Positions 9,641 to 21,425 of a stretch of DNA of 64,000 bases are shown piece after piece. The notes under the pieces are model-generated. The model did not search any database, was not told the origin of the DNA, and saw only the letters and a list, made by a program, of their open reading frames with translations. A program made the position numbers and the translations under genes. Each line of letters opens with the position of its first letter. Within the stretch, counting starts at the first letter, position 1. Origin of the DNA: Atopsyche davidsoni (Eukaryota > Arthropoda > Insecta > Trichoptera > Hydrobiosidae); NCBI GenBank assembly GCA_022113835.1, contig JAILWY010000011.1, forward strand, positions 5,642,001-5,706,000. Reading direction: 5' to 3'.

Positions 9641-11344
9641 AAAATAATAGTCTGTACTTTATATTTATTTTATATTATTATTTCATCAGTGTTTATTTCA
9701 TAAATAATAATATTTAGCTATTTGTCGGGAAAATCAAAAGCGCGAGTATGTCAACCACACCCCCAGTGTAAATATACACATGCGATGATGATGCAAGAGT
9801 AATAAGCGTTCAGAAACATTTATGTCCCACGCGAATTTAAGAGGTTGGTCACCGTAAATGTATCAAAACAAAACTGTATGTTACCCGCGATCATAACACC
9901 ACCGCTAGGGTGACAATGAGTTATGGCGGACGCGAGGCAGTTAATTTGGAAATTTTTGTTTTTTTTTTGTGTTTTAAACTCTGGGATACCGGTCATATTG
10001 CTTATTAGCGTTATTTTATCTTGATAAATATCCTTAATACCTTCAATAAAAACGATTTAAAAAATACAATGAAATATATTTCTTAACAGCCCATTAGTCA
10101 CGTTTGCCTAAGATGTACGTTTTTCTGTTTATTAATTTTATCACAATACAATTGAAATCATATTTTTGAGACTGGGTAAGGTAAATTATTACTTTATTGT
10201 GTTTTCAATAAAATATTTGAATTCGTTTCGATACCTTCATAACTTACGCCATCCCAAATGAGACAACCCAAATGCTATTTCATTGAATACCGATACATTA
10301 TAAAATAAGAGCATTATATATTAAGTATTAAGCATTGACACCACGAACCGCCGCTGTCCACCAGGATCGAATCAGATATTTATGTAAGCCTTTCACACAA
10401 TTGTAAATCATCATTAGCAGGGATGTATTGGAACGTCGTTTCTTCAGATTAAATTACATTTTTTTTTTCTTGTGCTTCGATTAAAAACCTTACAAATATA
10501 ATATTGAATCGACATTTTATGGTTCTACATGTTATAACGCTTTGCTTGCCTTACGAACTAACCAGCTAATATGCATTAAATTTTATTATAATTTGATTCT
10601 TAATTCTCCGTCCATGTGATATAACATTAGTTGTTTATTTTTTATGTGTTTTATGTGTGATATGGTTTTTTTTCGCAGCATACATTTTTAGTGTTCCCTA
10701 TAAATAAAATCACAGGCTTGTCTCGACGCAAATTTTGCTTATTGTCTGGTAGATATATATATTGCTATTTCTTGGCGTTTTAAACTAACTCATTTATATA
10801 TAAAATACATATTTTAAAACATGATTTATTTCGCAGTATTAAATAAAAACTTGCTTTTAAATTATTGTAATTGTCGAGCTAGTTTTCTGTCAATATTTAT
10901 AAATATTTTTCCACCGCAAAATGTATGCATTACGATGGTCCGTTTACTGTTTATTTGTATATATAGTTTTAACAGAATATATAATATGCTATTATTTTTT
11001 TCAATATAGTTAGTTTGAAATAAGTTAAATGAAATATTTATTTTAAAAAAATCGTAAATCTAAAATTGCATGTACTTGTTTACTTTAATTGTATAATTAT
11101 TATTGATTTGTTTGCTTTTCGCTACTAATTATTAAAAAAAAAAATAGAAAAGTTATTTAATAGTTAAATTTTATTACAAATATTATAGCTTAATGAACTT
11201 TTTTGCCGATAGCGGTACAATCCAATTATACCAACCCACAAAAAAAATCAATCATATCATACCAACCAATAAGCAAGAATGTCGCGTTTCATATCAGCTG
11301 TCAAGTAAAATAAGAATACGACCCCTGCCTCAAGCTTCGGCTTA
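9641..11344. other. AT-rich DNA, no supported gene
   Basis: Very AT-rich with many homopolymer runs. The 62-codon frame at 10821-11009 is low-complexity and most likely chance. I see no repeat family or RNA gene. Confidence 0.5.
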
Positions 11345-11460
11345 GCATTCTAAATTGTCAGCTCGGCGACCGGCGGTTGGCAGCCCTGATCTGACGAAAG
11401 GGTTCCCGGGTTTGAATCCTGCGGGGGCAAAAAGAGAAGCGGCTAAGCCGTCATGCATTG
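11345..11460 (+). repeat. Possible tRNA-derived short repeat (box B at 11409)
   Basis: A GC-richer patch contains GGTTTGAATCC at 11409-11419, a near-match to the Pol III box B consensus GGTTCGANTCC. A loosely box A-like segment lies upstream (about 11357-11380). There is no clear tail or target duplication. It may be a tRNA-type SINE head. Confidence 0.3.
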
Positions 11461-11493
11461 ACATGTTTATTTGTTTTTTTTTTCGTCTTCGAG

Positions 11494-11574
11494 CCTCGTC
11501 GAAAAAAAGGTTTGAAAATCTATTACGATCTTTCGATGAAACGTCGGGCAAGAAGCGTTTATGTCAATATTACT
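11494..11574 (+). CDS. Candidate internal exon, unrecognised product
   Basis: The exon follows an acceptor with a long T tract (TTTTTTTTCGTCTTCGAG) and ends at a consensus donor, GTAAGTAAA, at 11575. One frame reads 26 codons, including SSKKRFENLLRSFD and ETSGKKRLCQYY: a basic, helix-prone peptide with natural-looking composition. A different frame also begins with an ATG at 11535 and stays open to the donor. I found no partner exon with a matching phase, so this may be chance. Confidence 0.2.
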
Positions 11575-11579
11575 GTAAG

Positions 11580-14500
11580 TAAAAATATTTTTTATTTAAT
11601 AAGCATTCTATTGCACAACTTTCAAATTACTTGTACGCATTTATACTTGATTCGGTTGCTTGGTGTTTATATGCCTTCGATGCTTCGCTCCCAGGGTTGT
11701 GATTTACATTTTAAAAATCTCTGAAGATAATCCTAGCACGAAGATCCCAGTTCCGAAATCTTGAAGCAGCTTAACAATCAAGAAACCGAATCATTATAAC
11801 GGCTACAAAAACCTACGAACATACGAATCTAAATTAATTATTAACATTTTTTTTATGATAAAATATTTTTTTTTATTGTATGTAGTTTTATCGTTTGTTC
11901 AGCACATCTACAAAATGATGAAAATAATCTTTAAAAATAAAATTAACGGTATAAAACGAGTCGTGCTTCATTCAGTTGCAGCTTCGTTTGCATTGCGAAT
12001 GACCTTGAGCATACTATTTTGATCTAGATATAAAAATATATATATATGTGAATCAAAAATTTTCGTTTCACGTTTGTATCTACTTGATTTATTAATTTAA
12101 ATTTTAATAAATAAACATTATGGTACAGCCTCCGGGTAATAATCTTCGATCGGATCTCCAACAGTAGTCGGATGATCTTCCTGCTCATCTATCATTCAAA
12201 AATCATTTGTAAAGGCCGGGAGCGATTCAGAGCTCGAACGCGCGTATCGATTTAATTCGATTTGAATGGACGTCGGCACAAAGGCATTAGGTTCGATTCC
12301 CTTTGATCGAAAAATCGAAATCCCCCGACGCAGTCTCGCCTGCCACGCAACCGACTAACTATGTGTTAAAATGATAAATGATTTGAGACTTTTGTACCAT
12401 CGCGTTTCTTTTGCTTTTGGGTTAAGGAACTTTGGGAGTTTTATCCTTTTTGAAATGTGGCCTTCGTTGTTTTATTTTTTTATTTGCCGGGGGACTTATT
12501 GATTTGAGATTTTGAATTCAAGGAGCGTGCTTGGGAATCTAATATAAGATTATAATTTCTAATGTAACTTTTAAACTTGAGCGCTTGGATAAAAATAGCT
12601 ATGAATATTGTATGTGATATATCATTACATCTTATTGATTCGAATTGTTAATAAGTTATTCAAGAACGTGCTTGGATATCTAATATTAAGATTTTTATTT
12701 ATAATATAGCTTTTATAATTGTGCTCTTGAATATAGGAAATTTAAAAATAATTAGATATCGTTTGCTTCAAAGATATGCCAGAACCTCACACAAAAATTT
12801 ATAAGAAATGAAAACTAATAATATCTAACCTTCATATATACCTGTTGATAATAAGTATCTTGACTTTAAGAAGTATTTATATATATATAGTACAACCTAT
12901 CGATATTCAGAATCTGACATATATTTTTAATGTTTAAAATACCGTTCAAAGCCAACAATCATTCAGTAAACATAATTAATGATATCTCACCTTCTGTCCT
13001 GCATCTCCCACATCTCCGCTATCTTTCCCATCGAAGAGACATCATGAAGACGGATCGCCGATCACCCTGGGCACCTACTCCTCAATGGAAGCACCCAGCC
13101 TCCAGACCAGCCGTCCTTGGTGCCTCCCATTTATCTTGACTGTATGCCTGAAGGCGGAGGCGGACGCCACGGATATTATTTGAAAAAGAACAACCTTACC
13201 TGTAACGTGTTCGAGGGTGATCGATTTGAAACAATATCTTATTTTATTATTTTATATCGATGAAAATAAATCTGATATGTCTTTGAATCTCTTTCACAAT
13301 ATCTTCATTTTATTTTTAAAATAATAGACGATTTATAAAAAACATTTCTTAGGAAAAAATACATCAAAATTATCTATTTAAACAGAGTTAAAATAAGCAT
13401 TCTTAGTCACCAGTATATAAAAATATAAACATGAATTTTTTTTTCGAAACTGCAAATAGATTAAAATGTTTTTTTTTTTTTTTAATATCGTAACCCTCAA
13501 ATGCACTTAAATGCAGAATGCAAGCGTTAAGAGTCCTTTTGAACTCAAAACAAAACCGAAATTATTTTATTAGTCCTTTCAGCGTATATCTAAAACCTTT
13601 TCACATGCCAATAAAATCAGATTGAGTTGAAGCGAGAGAATCGTCTTATCTTGTATATTGATTATATAATATTTGAAGAGTCCTTAAAATACATTCATAC
13701 ACAGATATTTATAAATATTATATATGTGCATATGAATGTATATGTATATATATATAATTTTTTTTTTTTTTAGAATACAAAGGTGTTAAATTACACTCTC
13801 TTCGAAAGTATTTAGACAAGTGGTGGAAGTTTCCTATAACTGACGTAATTAACAGAGCGACTCAACCTTTCCTAGACGCGGGCCGCAATGAGGAAGCCTC
13901 AAGTTTTATGCGTTTAGGGCCCGCCATCCGGACCTTTACGACCCCTACATTGTCGGACCTGACAGAGTGTAACCAAGGGTGATAAACTTATAAGCGAAGC
14001 CTTATTTTAGCACGGCTTTTTTTTCAATGCTGGAAAATTAATAGTTTTTTTTTTATTTAGATAGTATTCAATTTATAATATATTTTTATTTGATACTTAT
14101 TTACTATCTATGTACGCGTTTTTGTGGACAAATGTCACAAACGACAAACATAGTGAATTAATATATTTTATATAAACACGCATCATACCATTTCACTTAG
14201 AAAGACCTGAGATAGATTGTGAGCACGTCTGTAGTAAAAGTAATAAATCGTATAAAATATATCAATTCAATAAAGTTTATAGCTTTTGATTACATTTAAG
14301 TATTTTTTAAACATATTGAATTGCATAAAACGACTTAAATGGGTTCAATCTTACAACAATGCAAGATCTCTCAAATACCTGTGATCCACATGGACTGCGT
14401 GCTTTGCAGCTTTATACGTATACAAAAAGTGTGATTATTGAATACTGAATCTTTTATTACATCTTTTAGATTTGTATTTAAGTATTTTTTTTATATCCCT

Positions 14501-15350
14501 GCATCATTTATTTATCATATATGATTAAAAAAGAACTGCGCAACCCTTTTTACAAACTAGAAAAATATTTTGATCTTTATGTTCGTAAATAAATATATCA
14601 GCAACAGGACGTTAATAATAAGAAGATATAAAATAATATTCGTAATTATCTTTATTATTATCCATAAAACAGTAATTACAAAATTCGTTAAATAATAAAC
14701 AATCTTTGTGCTTTATTATGGCAGTTAAATTTTATCAATCGATATACAAGCACACGAGTTTAATATGAAAAGTTTTGAGTTGCAGCGATATCAACAAGTC
14801 TCTATTTATCGTAAAATAACTGTACCGTATCAATAAACAATTTATGGGCTCATGAAAGCAGAAGACCATCAATGCTCGCAATAAAACCTGGCATCGGTAT
14901 AAAACTGATGCGAATCCTATGTTGAGAACCGCCGGCTGATAACATTAATAAGCCTGCTGTAAAAAAATAAACCAATTGCGAAGCTCCAACCCAGGAAATA
15001 TCAATGTTTTTTCTTTGATTCAGTTTTAGGTTTTTTTTTTTGAAAAATAAACTGTTGCAATGTTGTGAATGTTAATTTTAAACACAAAATTTTTCTTTAT
15101 GAATCATAAAAAAAAATATCTTTGATTCGTATTTTAACAAAATTAAAAAAATATTACAGTTTAAATGAATTCATTCCGGTCGATCATAAGAACCAAAATT
15201 CAACAAAATAAGAAGCAAAATAAACCAATTATATATAATTTATAAAACTAAGACTATTTTTGCGATGATTTTATTTTTAATATCATATTTTATTAAAATT
15301 ATTTTTTGTCGTGGTATATACAGCACGAATAAATAGTCAAAAGATTTTTA
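11580..15350. other. AT-rich DNA with three GC-richer patches
   Basis: Patches at 12190-12340 (box B-like GGTTCGATTCC at 12290), 13020-13170 and 13840-13990 interrupt AT-rich DNA. None holds a convincing exon. The patch near 14860-14960 (ATCAATGCTCGCAATAAAAC and neighbours) has repeated AATAAA/TTTATGG-type words that resemble homeodomain sites. No gene or RNA is supported. Confidence 0.45.
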
Positions 15351-15353
15351 TAT

Positions 15354-15359
15354 TTTAAT
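15354..15359 (-). promoter_or_regulatory. Possible polyadenylation signal ATTAAA
   Basis: On the minus strand ATTAAA lies 117 bases past the stop codon of the candidate terminal exon at 15476-15594. ATTAAA is a common variant signal. Its position supports, but does not prove, a 3' end here. Confidence 0.3.
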
Positions 15360-15475
15360 GAATATTCACATAATCACACATCACGAAATAAAATGGGACA
15401 CTGTAATGCTTTTTTCTGTAAAATGGTCCGTGGATGTCTATTGATGTCTCAACTATTCGTCCATCAAAAATCTAA

Positions 15476-15594
15476 CTAATGGTCACCATTAAATACGTCC
15501 GATGGAATAGAATTCCAAACAATAGTCGATATATCGGGACAAGAAACTAATTCGTAATGCCCATTTACTATAAAAGGTATTCCAGTGGCGCCGT
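15476..15594 (-). CDS. Candidate terminal coding exon, unrecognised protein
   Basis: Read on the minus strand, a TTTTTTTCTCAG acceptor is followed by a frame of 38 residues and a TAG stop. The peptide begins GATGIPFIVNGHYELVSC and ends SIPSDVFNGDH. Its composition is balanced (Gly, Asp, Cys, Trp, His), unlike the Asn/Lys/Ile/Phe-rich chance frames around it. The exon starts two bases into a codon and fits exactly the one leftover base of the exon at 15775-15869, joined through a roughly 180-bp intron. An ATTAAA lies downstream. I do not recognise the family; it looks soluble and possibly secreted. Confidence 0.42.
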
Positions 15595-15774
15595 CTGAGA
15601 AAAAAACATTATTATTCCTAAAAGAACTAAATGATAAATATAAGAAAATAAAATTTTAGATATATTAATTGAGTCATTTTGATAAAATAATTGATTTAAT
15701 TCAAATATCCAGATGGCTAGAAGGTTACAAACTTTTTTTTTTTTGTTGTTTTTGAGTGTTTTTTACAATCTTAC

Positions 15775-15869
15775 AGTCATACACATTCTTTGTGAAAAAA
15801 TAAGTTAAATGTTGTTTATTTTTCCACTTGACAATTCCGCAGTTAACTTTAGCTCTTTCTGGTTCAATA
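15775..15869 (-). CDS. Candidate penultimate coding exon of the same minus-strand gene
   Basis: The exon lies between a GATTTTTAG acceptor and a consensus donor, GTAAGATTG. It has one open frame of 31 codons, reading IEPERAKVNCGIVKWKNKQ and ending FFTKNVYD. The other frames hit stops early. It leaves one base (T), which with the first two bases of 15476-15594 makes a Tyr codon. It begins with the third base of a codon, so an upstream exon ending in phase 2 is required, and I could not identify that exon with confidence. The peptide is hydrophilic with one cysteine. Family unknown. Confidence 0.42.
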
Positions 15870-16104
15870 CTAAAAATCGAATTATAAATATATTTTTTTG
15901 TTTAAATTTTAAATTACTTAGTATGAAACTAAAAAAATGAAACTCGAGCCAATGATATTCTACGCCTCTGGTTTAGGTCACACTTGCACGGCGATCGACA
16001 CGAATTCCTCTATATTGTACAATACATATAGGGATGGGCTTGATCGATCTGATCGGCCCGGGCGCCCCGGTGTGGTCCTGCACCAGATACCGTCCCATCC
16101 TTAC

Positions 16105-16258
16105 AGCCGACCTCAGACAATGCCCCCATCGATCGACAGGATCCCCCTAATGGGGTCGTCGGGGAATGAAGATGTTTGAATTGATCGATTTGAATTAATA
16201 TTGATGTAAAAAAAACGTTGTCATGATTATGTACAATATACTGATACGATCTGATGCC
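16105..16258 (-). CDS. Possible further upstream exon, weak
   Basis: A strong pyrimidine-rich acceptor (TTTCTTTGTATTTGTATGCAG) precedes a frame that stays open for about 83 codons, to 16010. A consensus donor, GTAAGG, lies at 16104, which would end the exon in phase 1. That phase does not fit the exon at 15775-15869. A weaker GTATTG donor further on (about 16030) would fit. The 3' half is GC-rich (GVSGAGPHRGARAD-like) and may instead be part of a repeat. I therefore do not join it to the two exons downstream. Confidence 0.2.
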
Positions 16259-16491
16259 CTGCATACAAATACAAAGAAATAGAAATATATTCCAGTGACT
16301 TTTGCCGAATATTCAATACATCCGCATTTCACCGAGTCTCCTGCTCAAAACAGGCCCACTGTGAAACACATAGACCGGTGTCTTAAGACGAATGGATTTC
16401 AGGGGCTTGCAACTCTCAGAGTGCATTCAAATTTACGTAAAAAAAGTCAAATCATGCTTTTTTCATGTTACGTATAATACAAATTTCTTTA

Positions 16492-16830
16492 TCTACTATA
16501 ATAATAGCCATTGTGTGTATGTTTGTATGTATGTTTCGTTTTTCCGTTCTGTATAGAATATCTTAAAAGATACAACGCTGATTTTTTGCACATAAGTTAA
16601 GTAAATTTTTCCGCAGCTATGTGCCGAATTTCAAGACGATAGGATAATATTTTTATTCATAAACTTTAAAATATGCTTTAGCGAATTTCAATATGTACGA
16701 ATTATATGATTCACTTCTTCGCCGCGAGATGTCGTTCACCGCGAGAATTTCAAATTTAGAACTTTTACAAAAAAAACAAAAGACGCATCGTTTATCAAAT
16801 ACGTCATTTTGTGACGGGCTACATTACTAG
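16492..16830 (+). mobile_element. Non-autonomous Helitron-like element, 339 bp
   Basis: The 5' end is TCTACTATAATAATAG, preceded by A. The 3' end is CTAG, followed by T, as expected for insertion between A and T. A hairpin (CGTCA, 5-nt loop, TGACG; 16802-16816) lies 10 bases before CTAG, the typical Helitron 3' signal. There are no terminal inverted repeats or target duplication, which also fits. The interior has no replicase or helicase frame. It includes a TGTATGTTTGTATGTATG run and TTCGCCGCGAGATGTCG. Confidence 0.65.
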
Positions 16831-17005
16831 TGTTATAATAATACATAGAGCTTACTTCGATGCATTTTACGATGGATTATTAAAATTAATCATTTTTAAG
16901 AGTTATATGCGCATTTTTTATTTAACAGTATTTACACATAAACACAATATTTTTTGGTTTTAATAATAAATAGCGCTTTTTATTTTATACAGTATTTTAC
17001 ATATT

Positions 17006-17292
17006 GATAATGATTAAGTACATTTTTTCAAATATTGAAAATTGATTAAATAGAAAAATATCATCGTGATTTCTGTGGGATTTGAACCCACATCCCCAAG
17101 CTTACATGGCCGGTGCATGTAAGCTTGGGGATGTGGGTTCAAATCCCACAAATATCACGATGATATTTTTCTAAGAGTTTTATTAATCAATTTTCAATAC
17201 TTGAAAAAATGTACTAAATCATTATCAATCAATCAAACTTGTATAGGCAAAATCGTACTTCCTGTGAGACGGTCTTTACAAAAATCAATAAT
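17006..17292. mobile_element. Palindromic element with tRNA-Thr-like core, family T, copy A
   Basis: 17006-17226 is a near-perfect palindrome with arms of about 110 bp. The arms start and end GATAATGATTAAGTACAT and TGTACTAAATCATTATC. Each arm carries the T-arm of the tRNA-like segment (GTGGGTTCAAATCCCAC) and an ATCACGATGATATTTTTCTA tail. The arms meet at ACATGGCCGGTGCATGTAAG. Beyond 17226 a one-sided tail (GCAAAATCGTACTTCCTGTGA) is shared with 3172-3246. It looks like a head-to-head inverted dimer of half elements. Confidence 0.8.
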
Positions 17293-17486
17293 ATATTTTA
17301 CATATTTTAATAATGCGTTTAGTATATTTGAATATTTTGATGCCAATACCAACGTATTTTTAAATTTTTTATACTGTATATTAAAAAAATTTAATTTAAT
17401 AATTAATTGCGTTAAACAGCCCATGTGTTGCGAATTGTCTACTGTGCACTTGAATATATTTGAATAATTTTTTTTTCGAGACTTAC

Positions 17487-17640
17487 AAATGCCACTACGA
17501 CAGCCGGTTACACGCGACGCTGTGCGTCTAGCGATCATCCGTCATACTTTTATCTGCACCGCTCCTCGGTAATCACTTCGCACTAAATAATCGAGGAAAT
17601 CTTTGCGGCGATCTTGCGGCCGGCTCGGCGCAAAAACTTG
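17487..17640 (-). promoter_or_regulatory. GC-rich island with a possible first exon ending at a consensus donor
   Basis: On the minus strand a CpG-rich block (GCGCCGAGCCGGCCGCAAG and on) leads to ATGATCGCTAGACGCACAGC at 17538. A short frame (MIARRTASRVTGCRSGI) ends at the consensus donor GTAAGTCTC at 17486. This looks like a promoter with a first exon. It lies upstream of the candidate exons at 15.5-15.9 kb on the same strand, but the phase (1) does not fit either of them directly, so a missing exon or a non-coding leader would be required. Confidence 0.25.
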
Positions 17641-18253
17641 AACGACAAACAAAGCCTTACGATAATATCATGATACATATTTAAATAATTTAATTTTTCC
17701 GCCTCCATTTTTCAGTACTTTAATCCCAGGGCACACTGTTTTTTTTTTTTTAAATTTTAATAATTTATTGCACATAGAAGTTTCAAATACGAATTGCATG
17801 TTACGTTTACTTCAAATGTGTTTTATTGCTGCATACATATTTTAGCAATAGCATAAAAATTGATCGTGAATATAATAGTTGTGAACCCATTTTTTTCGTA
17901 TTTTAGTATTGTGACTGTCTGGGTTAGTCATTCATTAGTTTTGAAAAATATATTGAACCATCTCGGTTAAAATGATATGACAATCTTCAAACACAACCGA
18001 CAAATTAGCAATTGGTTAATTTTCGACTATGTTGCGACGTGTGTGACTCTTTATTTATTTTATTGGTCTACATAAAAATATTTATTTGAAAATGCAATGG
18101 ATAAGTATAACATCAATCAAGACTAAAAACCGACCATCTTTCTTATCTCAAAAAGTAAATAAATATTGTTCAACCTTTAGTTGATATACATAAAAATACA
18201 CCTATATAATAAAAAATGAACTTATCTTATGACATCTTTAAAACATAATTTTA
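17641..18253. other. AT-rich spacer
   Basis: No gene, repeat or RNA that I can support. Confidence 0.5.
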
Positions 18254-18273
18254 TTGTTCGTGACTTTGAGCAG

Positions 18274-18334
18274 GATAATAGCACCGCGTAGCAATTATGA
18301 GTTTGAATTATTGGGACGACAAAGCCTTCCCATG
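18274..18334 (+). CDS. Candidate small internal exon, weak
   Basis: A GACTTTGAGCAG acceptor and a GTAAGGC donor at 18335 enclose 61 bases with a single long open frame of 20 codons (IIAPRSNYEFELLGRQSLPM). It lies in a GC-richer island, 18280-18520. No partner exon was found. A regulatory island is an equally good reading. Confidence 0.15.
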
Positions 18335-19508
18335 GTAAGGCTTGCGTCCTTTTTGGTTTTATTTTCCATACGGTATAAACAAATATCGCTTACTAGCGCG
18401 TGCTCTCGGCCCGCTTTGGTCTCGCCGTGCGATACTACAGTAAATCTCGAGGACGGATCGCGCATACTAATGCCCACGGCTATAATGGACTTCTTCCCGG
18501 AATGATTCGATCATCGATTTTTTCGAGGCTTGAAAAAATTGTGGAAATTTTCATTTTACTGCATTTTTATAGTCTGCCTATACGCAGCTACTGTGAGATG
18601 TTTATCGTGTAAGTATAATTTGTCTTGGTTGCTATTAACCCTATGAAAAAATACGTGTTTCTTAGAAAAAAAATTACGATTAATTATTTAAAGATACTGA
18701 TCAAATAATCAAAAAGAAAACAAATATTTTAATGCACAAAGAACAACTAGTCGTTTTACTTAGATTTTATACCTGTAATGAAAACAGATGTCAGGTAATC
18801 GATTCACAAATATAGCTACAAGAAAAAAACTATAAAAAAATTGATGACAAGTGAAATTCGACCACACACCTTCACTTTACTTCACTTCATCTAAAAAAAT
18901 TGATAATACTTCGAATCGTTTCATGTGCAAATCGGTAAAACAAAAAGCCTGTATGGTGAAAATATGTACTTTGTTTGTTTATAATTTATTTTTTCAGAAA
19001 TATAAACTGCTGAAAATATGTTGTGAGAAGTCATAATAAAGCTATATTATTATATCGTAAAAAATACATATTAGTTTACATGCAAACAATCAACACAATA
19101 CATTAATATGTCTGAAACAATAGGTTGGTGAAGTCGCTATTGTGAGGATTTACAATAAAAAACATTATTTACCAAAGCTGCAATTTCAGAAATGCACAAA
19201 AGCACTCTGTCTACGAATGCGCTTGGCGACATTATGCGCACACCCTGATTGCATCATCCTCCTTGACAGCCTCCCTTATCCGTCAGCCATCACCCTGGGA
19301 GCCGAGCCGCACAGCCTTCGTGGAACTGTCCTCGCGAACCTTGACCCCTGGGCTTCCACGTACGCGCACGCGCGACGTCCCGCCAATCATCCGATCTTCC
19401 TGTGAACCTGTAGGGCCTTGTATAGTAATTTTATACAAGAGTATACTAATTATTACACACACTCTAACTGAAGATGCCAATCATGCATGTTGACGAAACG
19501 GATAACAA
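18335..19508. other. Mixed AT-rich DNA with two GC-richer patches
   Basis: 18335-18520 and 19200-19410 are GC-richer, with CpG words such as GCGCACGCGCGACGTCCCGCC. Open frames there on both strands are proline/arginine-rich and unconvincing. The rest is AT-rich. No supported gene. Confidence 0.4.
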
Positions 19509-19709
19509 ATTCAATATTTTTGACTGAGAATACTTGGTGGAATTCCATTTTAATATTTTTGAGTAAAATACTTGAGTGATTTTTCACGTGTTCGTTTTTA
19601 TTTGTGTTGCTTCTGTGTTTGATAATGCCAACGTGAAAGGTTGGCGAAACCGGTCACAAATAAAAACGAACATGTAGAAAATCACACATGTATTTTTCTC
19701 AAAAATATT
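19509..19709. mobile_element. Snapback element, family S, copy 2
   Basis: It has the same left extension as copy 1 (TTCAATATTTTTGACTGAG, ACTTGGTGGAATTCC) and the same right arm (AATGCCAACGTGAAAGG, GGTTGGCGAAACCGGTCAC). The left arm has lost the part pairing with the AACCTTTCACGTTGG region, leaving a shorter stem of about 50 bp around GTGTTTGATAATGCC. Length is 201 bp against 272 bp in copy 1. Confidence 0.85.
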
Positions 19710-20540
19710 GAAACGGATAACGTCAAAAAATAAACATAAACTGAAATAATAGATTTATGTATTTTATGCAATTATTTGTTAAACCGTGTCTTTTATATTA
19801 TGCATGAACAACAACACGGTCAATTTATTTTTTTTATATTTAAACACTTATAAAACCTTATAATGAAAAACAAAGGGAAGTTATACTAAAAAATGAATAA
19901 ATAATAATTTGAATAAACTTTGTATAAACCTATCCTTAGTATATTAAAAAAAACATAAAAGTTTATTTAAGGCTCAGTTTATAAAAGATTAATCACCATA
20001 AGCTTTATCGAGTTTTATATAAAAAATAAGACCCATTTGAGTAAAAATATCATTGACTCATGTTGAAAAAAATTGTTTAAATTTCAAATTTTAACATTTA
20101 ATTTTTTTTTTTTGGATATCTCGCAAACAAATCTTTTGTTTCACATATTTTAACTATAAATAATAAAAAAAAGAAGATAGTTCCTTCGTTAGCATTTATT
20201 ATGTGACCAATAGTTGTACACACCCCTGAAAAATTTTACTGCGTAACGGAGGCTGCAGCTGAAACATTGAAATGAGGCACAAAAATAGTATCACTTCATT
20301 TGTACAATATTATTGACAAATACGTTGAAAATTTAAATTTTTCATTTACAATGGTTTAAGTGACATCATTGTGCATATATGTGTTTTGGGTATAGCCCTA
20401 AGAACTATTATAAATCTTCTTAAATATTTTTTTTTTTATTAGAAAAATTAATATACCATTTTCGGTGTACGGAACTTCTCCCTGTATATGTGACGTCGTT
20501 TTGCCTCATGGGTTATAATTATTTTTTTCATGTTTACATC
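19710..20540. other. AT-rich DNA
   Basis: Long A/T runs and no supported gene. A weak GC-rich segment at 20230-20270 shows no feature. Confidence 0.5.
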
Positions 20541-20840
20541 GAATAATCGATGGTGTATTGCGCTCGGCTGCTCCTGGCCGCTGGTCCTGGCAGCTGCTCA
20601 TGACTGCTGCTCATGACCGCCGCTCATGACCGCCGCTCATGACCGTGACCGCGCGATGACGCACGTCGCACTATCTCTCCCCGCAGAGAGCCGCAAATCA
20701 ACCGGCGACTCGCGGCGTCTACCTGTCGTATCTCATATTCCGTATTCCCGGAGATACGTGCCGCAGATCATGTCTCTCATCCCGCTGATGGCTCCTCGCT
20801 GACTTTTTTACTGCTGCGACATGACGAACACGAGTCACAA
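20541..20840. repeat. GC-rich island with four 13-bp repeats
   Basis: 20591-20643 contains four near-identical 13-bp units ending GCTCATGAC (AGCTGCTCATGAC, TGCTGCTCATGAC, then CGCCGCTCATGAC twice). The unit length is not a multiple of three, so this is not a repeat protein. The rest of the island is CpG-rich (CCGGCGACTCGCGGCGTC) with no convincing open frame. Confidence 0.75.
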
Positions 20841-21425
20841 TCAAAACTTATCTTAAAATAACAGCCTTCAAATGCATGTATTACAATTTTAAAACTACAA
20901 CGATTGACCATGCCTACCTGTATTCTTAGTTAACCTGCCTTTGTTCTTGTCTCTATGCTGACTTTGACAAACAAAAGTCATAGTAATCATATTTTTTCTT
21001 TGATTATACAAATTCTTAAAACGCAAATATTTAAAGCTATATGTATGCCTACTTGTCATATATAGAAACATGCCTCAGATTACGTCTTTTTGGTTGTAGA
21101 TTGCTTTTTAACTTTTTTATTGCTGATATATGATGATATTTTAACCATAAATAATAAATGCTTCAATCTACGATGATTGACATTGCCAACTCTATATATA
21201 TGTAGTATAATTCACTGACTGCAAATCAAGCTTTGCAACTACTGGATTAATGAAATATTAAAAGGTAATAACATCAGTGATTGACCGTGTTAATCTAATC
21301 TAATCGATGTGCCTACCTGTCATAAGCTCCATATTCTTAAATGAATGTGTCTACTTGCTGGTTTCTTCTCGTTGATTGTTTTACTACTGCGACATGATGA
21401 ACATTTTAATACACCTTAATATGAA
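20841..21425. other. AT-rich spacer
   Basis: It has several loosely similar sentences around GCCTACCTGT and GACTTTGACA or GACATGATGAAC words, hinting at very old duplication. Nothing is firm enough to annotate. Confidence 0.35.

Noticed and set aside
17233..17538. 101-codon minus frame as one coding unit
   Set aside because: Only the first 17 codons lie in GC-rich DNA before a consensus donor. The rest is AT-rich and runs into the family T tail.
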